A DNA stretch of 7,074 nt from Nitrospirota bacterium (GCA_021802325.1 JAKAAM010000047.1:1-7074); one strand, 5' to 3'. Shown: positions 1 to 5,463, counted from the stretch's first letter. Notes: generated from the letters alone by a model not told the origin. Translations and numbers: made by a program.

Positions 1-40
1 GACCCGTCAAAAAAATAGAGAGGGGAGAAAACCAAAAGGA

Positions 41-64
41 TCGTTCCGCGGGAATACGGAACGA
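41..64 (-). terminator. putative terminator downstream of tRNA-Lys (host side)
   Basis: Perfect 8-bp inverted repeat TCGTTCCG (41-48) / CGGAACGA (57-64) with an 8-nt loop. Read on the - strand, the direction of the partial tRNA-Lys, the stem lies about 15 nt beyond the tRNA CCA end and is followed by a T-rich run (TCCTTTTGGTTTT). This is the arrangement of an intrinsic terminator for a tRNA transcript. It suggests that positions 1-78 are the original chromosomal sequence downstream of tRNA-Lys. The T-run is interrupted, so termination strength is uncertain. No gene is visible in 1-78. Confidence 0.45.
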
Positions 65-78
65 GGAGTAAGGTGTTC

Positions 79-128
79 TGGTGGGCCGTCGGAGGATCGA
101 ACTCCGGACCCGCTGATTAAGAGTCAGT
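79..128 (-). other. attachment site (att): 3' part of tRNA-Lys(CTT)
   Basis: On the - strand this reads as the 3' two-thirds of a tRNA-Lys. The anticodon loop CTCTTAA (117-123) has anticodon CTT. The anticodon stem is followed by a variable loop (107-111) and a T arm CGGAG-TTCGATC-CTCCG (90-106). The 3' acceptor strand ACGGCCC (83-89), discriminator A (82) and encoded CCA (79-81) complete it. The 5' half is absent: no GGGCCGT acceptor strand or D arm is found further right, and the outermost anticodon-stem pair is an A-C mismatch (positions 128 and 112). Tyrosine integrases commonly recombine in the anticodon arm of tRNA genes and leave such a 3' remnant at the far junction. With the integrase immediately to the right, this is best read as attR of an integrated element, or attP of a free one. 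The intact tRNA would lie at the other end. Confidence 0.8.
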
Positions 129-133
129 CGGTC

Positions 134-317
134 TGTTAGACAGAGCGATAGATGCTCATAGATAGACATTGACAAATAAGGAAAAAATGCGATAATGAGT
201 CAGTGGGTCATAGATGAAAATAGCCCTTTTTTGATGCTCTGTGTTAGACAGGTGTTAGACAGAAATCGACTCGGGAATGGCTCCAGTCAAGGAAATTTAA
301 AATCCTGTGTTAGACGG
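134..317 (+). repeat. four TGTTAGACA/G repeats: candidate integrase arm-type sites
   Basis: The decamer TGTTAGACAG occurs at 134-143, 242-251 and 253-262 (the last two head to tail, 11-bp period), with TGTTAGACGG at 308-317. A degenerate copy (ATAGACA) lies at 162-168 within an 18-nt imperfect repeat, 151-168 versus 233-250, that also shares GATGCTC. The copies lie only between the tRNA remnant and the integrase start. That is where the arm-binding N-terminal domain of a tyrosine integrase, or its directionality factor, would bind. The last copy abuts the integrase ribosome-binding region, so binding could also repress integrase expression. Assignment to integrase rather than another regulator is inferred from position. 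Confidence 0.6.
169..196 (+). promoter_or_regulatory. sigma70-type promoter for the integrase operon
   Basis: A perfect -35 box TTGACA (169-174) is followed after 16 bp by GATAAT (191-196). The -10 box is preceded by TG (188-189), giving an extended -10. Transcription would start near 203 and run rightward through two or three of the TGTTAGAC repeats into the integrase gene. There is no other gene between it and the integrase. The TGTTAGACAG copy at 134-143 lies just upstream and those at 242-262 and 308-317 lie in the leader, which would suit autoregulation by integrase or a partner. Confidence 0.65.
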
Positions 318-331
318 GGAAGGGGTCAAAA

Positions 332-1537
332 ATGGAAAAGGAATCCGACAAGGTTTTTTCCTTCACCAAGACCAGCATCGAACGGCTTACCCCAACCGGC
401 AAGCGGGAGCGCTACCGGGACACGGAGAAGCCCGGTCTTTATCTCGACGTGAGCCCGTCCGGGAAGAAGACCTTCTACTGGTGCCGAAGGTTAGACCGCA
501 AGGTGGAATGGGTCCGGATCGGAACCTACCCAGCCGTGTTCCCGGAGACGGCCCGGAAACGGGTTGACGACTTGAACACCCAAGCCGCCTTGGGGATCAA
601 TCCGGCCCAAGAAAAGAGAAAGAAGAGAGAGGCCCAGACCTTCGGAGAAATCTTCGACGCATGGCTTTACGAAAGCCGGGATCGGGGAAAGAAATCGTGG
701 GGGCAGGACGAGAAGCGCTATAAGAGACACGGACAACCCTTTGCCAAAATCCCCCCGGCAGAACTCACCCGGGATGAGATCAAGCGGCTTCACATGAAGA
801 TCAAGGAGAAGTCCGGGCTCTACGAAGCGAACAGGACGCTTGCCCTTCTGCGGGCCGTTCTCGCATGGGGAATACGTGAATATGGATGGGAGTTTCCGAA
901 CCCGGCCCAGGGGATCCGGATGTTCCGGGAAGAGAAGCGGGACCGCTGGCTCCAGCCCCATGAAATGCAGATGTTTTTCTGGGCCGTCCGGGAGGAAGAG
1001 AACCCCCATATCCGGGACTTCGTGATCACGGCCTTGCTGACCGGAGCCCGGAAGGCGAACGTTTTAAGCATGGCCTGGAAGGACCTGGACCTTGACGAGG
1101 GAAGATGGCGGATCCCCGAGACGAAGGCGGGAGAACCCCAGGTTATCCCCCTGCATCCGCAGTTGGTGGAACTCCTGAGAGAGCGCAAGAAGTTTGTCGA
1201 GAGCCCGTTCTTCGTCTTTCCGTCGGGACCCCAGGGGACGAAGGGCCACATGGTCGAGCCCAAAGCCGGATGGAAACGCATCCTTGAACGGGCCGGACTC
1301 AAGGATCTGCGGATTCATGATTTGCGAAGAACCCTCGGAAGTTGGTTGGCAACACAGGGGGAAAGCCTGCCCCTGATCGGAAAAGCCTTGGGGCACAAAT
1401 CCACCGGCTCGACGGCGGTCTATAGCCGACTGGCCCTCGATCCCGTCCGGGCGGCGATGACGAAGGCCGTTGACCGGATGCTCGGATTCGAGAGGGACGA
1501 TGAGAACAACGCCACTCCGTTTCGGAAGAAAAAATGA
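332..1537 (+). CDS. int: tyrosine recombinase / site-specific integrase
   Basis: A 401-residue tyrosine recombinase that would integrate and excise the element at the adjacent tRNA-Lys site. Residues about 15-100 resemble the DUF4102-type arm-binding N-terminus of P4-like integrases (LTPTGKRERYRDTEKPGLYL, later WVRIGTYPAV). Residues about 103-200 form the SAM-like core-binding domain. The catalytic domain has all expected residues: R240 (TGARKANVL), K265 (ETKAG), H329 and R332 (HDLRR), H355 (LGHKS) and nucleophile Y364 (TAVYSRL). Length is normal for the family, so it looks intact. The start is fixed by an in-frame TAG at 311-313 inside the last TGTTAGAC repeat. ATG 332 is the first start after it and has GGGGAAGGGG at 316-325. 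The gene reads inward, away from the att site, and heads the operon, which differs from the outward int of many lambdoid phages. Confidence 0.95.
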   Translation: MEKESDKVFSFTKTSIERLTPTGKRERYRDTEKPGLYLDVSPSGKKTFYWCRRLDRKVEWVRIGTYPAVFPETARKRVDDLNTQAALGINPAQEKRKKREAQTFGEIFDAWLYESRDRGKKSWGQDEKRYKRHGQPFAKIPPAELTRDEIKRLHMKIKEKSGLYEANRTLALLRAVLAWGIREYGWEFPNPAQGIRMFREEKRDRWLQPHEMQMFFWAVREEENPHIRDFVITALLTGARKANVLSMAWKDLDLDEGRWRIPETKAGEPQVIPLHPQLVELLRERKKFVESPFFVFPSGPQGTKGHMVEPKAGWKRILERAGLKDLRIHDLRRTLGSWLATQGESLPLIGKALGHKSTGSTAVYSRLALDPVRAAMTKAVDRMLGFERDDENNATPFRKKK

Positions 1538-2127
1538 GCGAGGATCCAGTCATCCAAATCATGCGATGGTTGCGGCCCTATCTCAAGGAAGGCGGGGAGA
1601 TTCAGCCCGACGGGAGCTGGAGACTCCCCCAGGGGCCAGCGATGGCCGTCACGAAGCTCATCACCGAGGGGAAAGAATGGTTGACCCATGAAGCCCGGAA
1701 AAAAGAACTCAAGAGGTTCCGGGCCATGCTTACGAAGGCGCTCGACCTCCGGGACAAGTCAGTGGCCCTCCGGTATCTCTTCCCATCGCACCGGGACTTC
1801 CCCACCGATCCCGGCTCTCGGGTTCTCCACGACGCGGACGCCCTGACCGCCATGATCGAGGAATGCGAAAAGATCCTCGGCACACGGGAACCTAGGAGAT
1901 ATCCGCGGCAGAGGATTGTGGGGGACGCATTGGTTTTGTGGAAAAAATACACCGGAAGACCTGCCTACCCCACTGCATCCATCCCATCCAAACGAGAACG
2001 GAAAAAAAGAACTCCGTCCTATCGCTTTTGTCAGTTTGTCCTCGAAGCCATTGAAGACCATCCCCCCGGCGATATTGCCGACCTCTACGAAAAGATCGCG
2101 TCCCGCTTCCCAAAAACGGAAGAGTGA
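1534..2127 (+). CDS. unknown protein translationally coupled to integrase
   Basis: A 197-residue soluble protein that I do not recognise. Its ATG overlaps the integrase stop as ATGA (1534-1537) and it has no strong ribosome-binding site of its own, so translational coupling to the integrase is likely. No signal peptide or membrane segment is seen. Residues about 50-80 are strongly basic and look helical (HEARKKELKRFRAMLTKAL), and residues about 120-165 are Arg/Lys-rich (PRRYPRQR, SKRERKKRTPS). The C-terminal part, residues about 130-190 (DALVLWKKYTGRP, then YRFCQFVLEAIE), resembles a pattern I recall from hypothetical proteins near integrases and primases in mobile elements, but I cannot name a family. 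A DNA-binding accessory role in recombination or copy control fits the context and charge and is inference only. Confidence 0.8.
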   Translation: MSEDPVIQIMRWLRPYLKEGGEIQPDGSWRLPQGPAMAVTKLITEGKEWLTHEARKKELKRFRAMLTKALDLRDKSVALRYLFPSHRDFPTDPGSRVLHDADALTAMIEECEKILGTREPRRYPRQRIVGDALVLWKKYTGRPAYPTASIPSKRERKKRTPSYRFCQFVLEAIEDHPPGDIADLYEKIASRFPKTEE

Positions 2128-2136
2128 TAGCACAAC

Positions 2137-2218
2137 AAGCGAAATTCGGTTTAAAAAAATCCCTGTTTTCGCTTGGATGCGCGTCCAGAAATAACCACCT
2201 ATCCTCAATCTTGTTGAG
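2137..2218. promoter_or_regulatory. intergenic inverted repeats upstream of the HTH gene
   Basis: The 114-bp gap between the unknown gene and the HTH gene is the only real spacer in the first part of the operon. It holds a perfect 8-bp inverted repeat AAGCGAAA (2137-2144) / TTTCGCTT (2167-2174) around an A+T-rich centre, and a shorter one, CTCAA (2204-2208) / TTGAG (2214-2218), just before the ribosome-binding site. These could be operators, recombination-directionality sites or an RNA hairpin controlling the downstream genes. I see no convincing -35/-10 pair here and no T-run typical of an intrinsic terminator. Confidence 0.35.
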
Positions 2219-2241
2219 AAACTTCAATCAAGGAGGGGATC

Positions 2242-2457
2242 GTGGAACAGATGGGAACGGAAGCTATTCGAGCGGGTTTACTTGGGAACGGGCAGGCGGC
2301 AAATTATCTCGGTGTCAGCGAAAATACGCTTCCCAGGTGGAGGTGGCAGGGCTTTGGCCCGCGATTTATCAAAGTCGGTAGAAAAGTTTTGTATCGGGTT
2401 GAAGACCTTGAGGACTTCCTGAAAGGGAGGACCGTAGATCCTGGGAGGTCGGCATGA
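2242..2457 (+). CDS. HTH DNA-binding protein, excisionase/AlpA-like
   Basis: A 71-residue protein with a MerR-like winged helix-turn-helix of the HTH_17/excisionase type. NGQAANYLGVSENTLPRWR (residues about 16-34) is the helix-turn-helix, followed by GFGPRFIKVGRKVLYRVEDL, the typical wing and following helix, and then EDFLKG. Such proteins bind DNA as recombination directionality factors or as small activators of mobile elements. The start is GTG 2242, chosen because AGGAGG at 2231-2236 sits 5 nt upstream; ATG 2251 would be too far from it. The stop overlaps the primase start (ATGA at 2454-2457), so the two are probably translated together. A role in excision or in switching on replication is likely from family and context; which one cannot be read from the sequence. 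Confidence 0.85.
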   Translation: MEQMGTEAIRAGLLGNGQAANYLGVSENTLPRWRWQGFGPRFIKVGRKVLYRVEDLEDFLKGRTVDPGRSA

Positions 2458-4754
2458 AAAATGGAAAGGCCGCCCCGCCGGACGGCCCAGAAAACGCTCA
2501 AGAAAATTCTACCACATCGTTTCTTGACCCGGAAGTCCGGCCGGATGGACGGCGACTCCAAGGGGCCGAATCGGTTGACTTTGCGGCCATCCTCGGGAGC
2601 CTGCCCAAGGGAGTCCTATCCGGCCCCCATCGAGAGATGCTAAAGTCATCGGCCATTGCGGACCACATCGTCGAATCGAGGGGCTACCGGACGCTTCAGG
2701 ACACGAAGGCGAACCGGACTCTCCTGGCCTCGCTTGGGTTCTCCGCTTCGCAGATCCGCCTTCCAGGTCTCCTTATCTCCCTGTTCAACCCGACCGGAGA
2801 GGTCGGCGGATGCCAACTCCGACCGGACGCACCCCGTACCCGCGATGGCAAGCCCGTCAAATACGAGACCCCCCACCACGGCCGGCCCGTGCTGGACGTT
2901 CATCCGGAAATGCAGAGTCGGTTGGTAGATCCCTCGGAACCGCTGTGGATAACGGAAGGAACCAAAAAAGGTGATGCCTTAGCAAGCCTTGGCAAGGTTG
3001 CCATTTCACTGTCCGGCGTCTGGGGATGGATCGGGTCGAACGGCAAAGGGGGAACAACGGCCCTCCCGGAATGGAGAGACCTGCCGCTCAAGAAACGTCC
3101 GGTCCGGGTCCTCTTTGACAGCGATGCGGCCTCGAATCCAAAGGTACAGCAGGCAGAACAGGCCCTCGCCGAATACCTGGGAGGGAGAGGCGCTCAGGTC
3201 ACCATCCTCAGGATACCAGCGGGACCGGAAGGCAAAAAGCAGGGGGTCGACGACTTTCTTGCAGGTGGTGGAACTATCGATGACCTGAAGGCCATCCCGC
3301 AAGATCCGGAACCAGACTGGAAGGAATCGCTCGTCTATTCCGGGCAGGGGGTTCTTCGTCCTACCTCCTGGAACGTTCGACGAATCCTAGAGAACGACCC
3401 TGAGTTTGGACCCATTGCTCGGTGCCGGTTCAACGAGCTTACGAAACAGTTAGACCTCCCGGACGGAAGGGTCATTGACACCCCGGTGATAACGGAGGCC
3501 TGCTCTCTCATCGAAGGTCGCTATAAGACTCCCGCGATCCCATTTGACACAATATCCCGCGTGGTGGAATGGATCGCGGTCCAGAACCCCCACAATGCGA
3601 TCGTGAAATGGCTCGAATCCCTTCCAGGATGGGATGGGAAGAGCCGGATCGACGGACTTTTTCCAGACTATTTTAAATCCAAGAACACGGAATACACCCG
3701 ATCGGTCGGGAAAAATCTCCTGATCGCTTCCTGCGCAAGGGCTATTACCCCAGGATGCAAGTTTGACAATCTGGTTGTTCTTGAGGGCGTTCAAGGGATC
3801 GGAAAATCCTCTTCGATTCGCGTTCTCTTCGGGGGACCGGAAGGAAAATGGACGACAGAGGCCCGGTCTGAGATCGGCTCCAAGGATTTTATTGCAGAAG
3901 CCCTAGGGAATTGGGCGGTTGAGATTTCCGAGTTGGCCTCCTTTCGCAAGTCGCTGGTCGAGGTGGTCAAGAGGGTTTTAGCCACCTCCGAAGATAACAT
4001 ACGGCTCTCCTACCGCCGGGACTCCAAAAAGTATCCCCGGAATTTCATTCTTATCGGCACGACAAACGAAACGCACTATCTTCAAGACCCAACGGGCTCA
4101 AGGAGATTCTGGCCCATCCGGTGCGGGCGAATCGATCTGGAAGGGCTCGCTCGGGACCGGGATCAACTCTTTGCCGAAGCTCTGCACCGATTCCGGGCGG
4201 GCGAATCGTGGTGGATCGTGCCAGGCGCAGAAATGGAAGCGGAAGAACGTTTTGACGCGGATACGTGGGAATCTTTGATTCGACCATGGCTCCTTGATCG
4301 ATGGGAATGCACCACCGCGGAAATCCTTCTGGACTGTTTGGGAATTGAGCCCAGCCGGCAGGATCGGGCGTGTCAAATCCGGGTGGGTGCGATCATGAAG
4401 CGCCTTGGATGGGAACGAAGGCGGATAAGGACAGGCGGTGGATTAGATTGGGTTTATGTTCCCATCTCAGGCTTGGGAACAGATGGGAACAACATGGGAA
4501 CATCCAGAACTGGAGCCAATGTTCCTATTGTTCCCATTAAAAATAATAAAGTTTGTAAAGAAGAAGATAAAGCCATAAGTGTACGCCCCTCTTATACCGC
4601 TATAGAGAAAAATGACGATTTCAATGGGAACATGGGAACATCCAGAACTGGAGCCAATGCCAAGATGTTCCCATGTGTTCCTATCTCGAACATGGGAACA
4701 AACGACCATCCATCTCCAGACGATGACATCCCCTTCTTCGATGAGGACTTATGA
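2454..4754 (+). CDS. TOPRIM (DUF3854-like) - VirE/VapE-type primase-helicase
   Basis: A 766-residue replication protein. Residues about 60-275 form a DUF3854-like TOPRIM primase module: E168 in LWITEGTKKG, D222 and D224 in RVLFDSDA, and D266-D267 in GVDDFL are the expected metal-binding acids. Residues about 380-600 form the virulence-associated E (SF3-helicase-like AAA+) ATPase: Walker A GVQGIGKSS (445-453), acidic motif WAVEISE (487-493), sensor-1 LIGTTNE with N538, and arginines R550-R551 in GSRRFWPI. Residues about 605-675 look like a small winged-helix-type domain. The tail, about 672-766, is a low-complexity linker with two copies of NMGTSRTGAN ending in an acidic DDDIPFFDEDL. No zinc-finger primase N-terminus is seen. 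The start overlaps the HTH gene stop. It probably primes and unwinds the element's own origin, which may be inside its 3' end. The domain assignment is confident; primase activity is inferred. Confidence 0.9.
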   Translation: MKNGKAAPPDGPENAQENSTTSFLDPEVRPDGRRLQGAESVDFAAILGSLPKGVLSGPHREMLKSSAIADHIVESRGYRTLQDTKANRTLLASLGFSASQIRLPGLLISLFNPTGEVGGCQLRPDAPRTRDGKPVKYETPHHGRPVLDVHPEMQSRLVDPSEPLWITEGTKKGDALASLGKVAISLSGVWGWIGSNGKGGTTALPEWRDLPLKKRPVRVLFDSDAASNPKVQQAEQALAEYLGGRGAQVTILRIPAGPEGKKQGVDDFLAGGGTIDDLKAIPQDPEPDWKESLVYSGQGVLRPTSWNVRRILENDPEFGPIARCRFNELTKQLDLPDGRVIDTPVITEACSLIEGRYKTPAIPFDTISRVVEWIAVQNPHNAIVKWLESLPGWDGKSRIDGLFPDYFKSKNTEYTRSVGKNLLIASCARAITPGCKFDNLVVLEGVQGIGKSSSIRVLFGGPEGKWTTEARSEIGSKDFIAEALGNWAVEISELASFRKSLVEVVKRVLATSEDNIRLSYRRDSKKYPRNFILIGTTNETHYLQDPTGSRRFWPIRCGRIDLEGLARDRDQLFAEALHRFRAGESWWIVPGAEMEAEERFDADTWESLIRPWLLDRWECTTAEILLDCLGIEPSRQDRACQIRVGAIMKRLGWERRRIRTGGGLDWVYVPISGLGTDGNNMGTSRTGANVPIVPIKNNKVCKEEDKAISVRPSYTAIEKNDDFNGNMGTSRTGANAKMFPCVPISNMGTNDHPSPDDDIPFFDEDL
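2944..2952 (-). other. perfect DnaA-box match within the primase gene
   Basis: TTATCCACA on the - strand, the Escherichia coli consensus. It coincides with the codons for Leu-Trp-Ile of the conserved TOPRIM motif LWITEG, and no second box is nearby, so it may be coincidence. Confidence 0.2.
4491..4659 (+). repeat. exact 31-bp direct repeat, two copies 138 bp apart
   Basis: Copy 1 is at 4491-4521 and copy 2 at 4629-4659, identical over 31 bp. Each begins AACATGGGAACATCC and ends GGAGCCAATG. The offset of 138 bp is a multiple of three, so both encode NMGTSRTGAN in the primase tail. Identity at every third codon position suggests recent duplication or selection on the DNA itself. Confidence 0.85.
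4536..4620. other. A+T-rich segment between iteron blocks
   Basis: ATTAAAAATAATAAAG begins this stretch, which is far richer in A and T than the surrounding gene and in places purine-rich on the + strand (AAGAAGAAGATAAAG). It is still coding (residues about 695-723 of the primase-helicase), but the protein here is a lysine- and glutamate-rich linker with no conserved motif. Its place between two iteron-like blocks makes it a candidate DNA-unwinding element. Confidence 0.4.
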
Positions 4755-5044
4755 AGATTAAGGTGGCGAAGAGATTCAGGACAAAAAATGGGAAGGTCTT
4801 TCACATGGGAGACGTGATCGCCGTAGGGGAGTCTTCGGCGCTCAGGTTGATCGAAGAGGGACTCGCGACGGACATTCCCTCTTGCAAGGATTGCACCCAC
4901 TTTTCCCCCGACGACATCAATCCAGGTAGCGGGGGGGGCGATTGTTCCCGTTTTTTCCTGCCGGACGGGCGCAGGAACATTGTCCGCTGGCCCAGCCAGC
5001 AACCGAAAACCGACGACTGCTTTCAGGAAAGGAGGGACGCATGA
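4751..5044 (+). CDS. small Cys-rich (putative zinc-binding) phage-type protein
   Basis: A 97-residue protein whose start overlaps the primase stop (ATGA at 4751-4754). It seems built from two parts. Residues 1-42 (KVAKRFRTKNGKVFHMGDVI, then SALRLIEEGLA) match a small beta-rich module frequent in short phage proteins, in which a stretch describing an ageing residue-poor loop is followed by an LI-EGLA helix. Residues 43-97 carry C45 and C48 (CKDC), C65 and C90 with a WPSQQPKTDDC ending. This CxxC...C...C spacing is like small zinc- or metal-binding proteins seen beside phage replication genes. No catalytic motif is visible. Function unknown; metal binding is inferred from the cysteines. Confidence 0.8.
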   Translation: MKIKVAKRFRTKNGKVFHMGDVIAVGESSALRLIEEGLATDIPSCKDCTHFSPDDINPGSGGGDCSRFFLPDGRRNIVRWPSQQPKTDDCFQERRDA

Positions 5045-5112
5045 TCGGCGTCGCATTCTCTTTATTTGTCCTTTTGGCGGGACTGTTCCACGTCCGGACC
5101 TTATTACGATGA
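5041..5112 (+). CDS. 23-residue hydrophobic membrane peptide
   Basis: A very short reading frame with good initiation signals: AAAGGAGGG at 5028-5036 is 4 nt upstream of the ATG, and the ATG overlaps the stop of the Cys-rich gene (ATGA, 5041-5044). The product has one hydrophobic stretch, residues about 2-17 (IGVAFSLFVLLAGLF), followed by a short tail with H, R and a final R, as expected for a single membrane segment with its basic end in the cytoplasm. The frame ends in TGA at 5110-5112, which overlaps another ATG. It may be a real membrane micropeptide, a leader that couples translation to the next frame, or the 5' part of a gene broken by the TGA. Confidence 0.45.
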   Translation: MIGVAFSLFVLLAGLFHVRTLLR

Positions 5113-5345
5113 TTCGAGAGGCTCGGAGGGAGCCCCCGCCTGCCCCTGCCAAACGGCGAAGCGCAACTCCAGTCATGTGGAGCCTCGGGGGCACCAGAAC
5201 TGCGCACGGCTCAGGGGCCTCCCCCCTGGTCTCTCGACCACCGACCCGGACGGTGTATCCGGATAACGTCAACGAACGAAGGAGAACGACATGGGAAGCA
5301 GTGATGAAGCAAGTCAGAAGCAAATCTCGGAAACAGTTTCGATGA
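5109..5345 (+). CDS. doubtful basic protein, coupled ORF
   Basis: A 78-residue reading frame starting at an ATG that overlaps the stop of the 23-residue peptide (ATGA, 5109-5112). This is the same junction type as five others in the window and is the main support. The product is Arg/Pro/Ser-rich (IREARREPPPAPAKRRS at the start, RSKSRKQFR at the end) with no recognisable domain and no ribosome-binding site of its own. It overlaps the better supported 56-residue gene by 55 nt in another frame. A competing frame, TTG 5066 to 5266, encodes a 66-residue Cys-containing product and has the most G/C-rich third positions by my count, but has a poor start. The region may be coding in only one of these frames, or in none. 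Confidence 0.25.
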   Translation: MIREARREPPPAPAKRRSATPVMWSLGGTRTAHGSGASPLVSRPPTRTVYPDNVNERRRTTWEAVMKQVRSKSRKQFR

Positions 5346-5461
5346 TGAGGAAAAAGTCCGGACTCGGTGAACCTGCCGTGGTCTCTCCGAGAACTGGCCG
5401 GGTGACTGTCGTCGAAAGAAAACCAAGCGTCGATCTTATCGACAAACGGAAGGAGCGATAA
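5291..5461 (+). CDS. 56-residue unknown protein
   Basis: A short charged protein beginning MGSSDEASQKQISE and ending KPSVDLIDKRKER. AAGGAG at 5279-5284 lies 6 nt upstream of the ATG, an ideal spacing. The TAA stop at 5459-5461 is just 2 nt before the start of the next gene, whose ribosome-binding site lies inside this frame. That tight packing makes a real gene likely. Residues 25-50 (LGEPAVVSPRTGRVTVVERK) look beta-rich. No cysteines, signal peptide or membrane segment. I do not recognise a family. Confidence 0.65.
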   Translation: MGSSDEASQKQISETVSMMRKKSGLGEPAVVSPRTGRVTVVERKPSVDLIDKRKER

Positions 5462-5463
5462 CC

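Larger units (their letters stand above)
4457..4700. repeat. GGGAACA iteron-like cluster, candidate replication origin
   Basis: Six GGGAACA copies on the + strand (4475-4481, 4485-4491, 4496-4502, 4626-4632, 4634-4640, 4694-4700) and three inverted TGTTCCC copies (4457-4463, 4529-4535, 4666-4672), plus TGTTCCT at 4520-4526 and 4676-4682. Most are preceded by AT or followed by AT. They form two blocks, 4457-4535 and 4626-4700, on either side of a markedly A+T-rich stretch. All lie inside the non-conserved tail of the primase-helicase gene. Repeat blocks flanking an A+T-rich unwinding region are the usual design of iteron-type origins, and phage and satellite origins often lie in or beside their replication gene. 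The reading frame stays open, giving repeated Met-Gly-Thr and Val-Pro. Confidence 0.55.

Noticed and set aside
79..165. Complete tRNA-Lys gene
   Set aside because: No 5' acceptor strand GGGCCGT or D arm follows the anticodon arm, so only the 3' part is present.
491..1302. Two - strand open frames (172 and 160 codons) opposite the integrase
   Set aside because: They are fully antisense to a complete integrase with all catalytic residues and show no recognisable protein features.
1759..2227. - strand open frames of 149 and 111 codons opposite the unknown gene
   Set aside because: The + strand frame is tightly coupled to the integrase and uses the neighbouring codon style. The antisense products look like mirror translations and lack ribosome-binding sites.
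4457..4700. CRISPR-like array
   Set aside because: The repeats are only 7-10 bp, occur in both orientations and have irregular spacing. The segment is within an open coding frame, so it does not have CRISPR structure.
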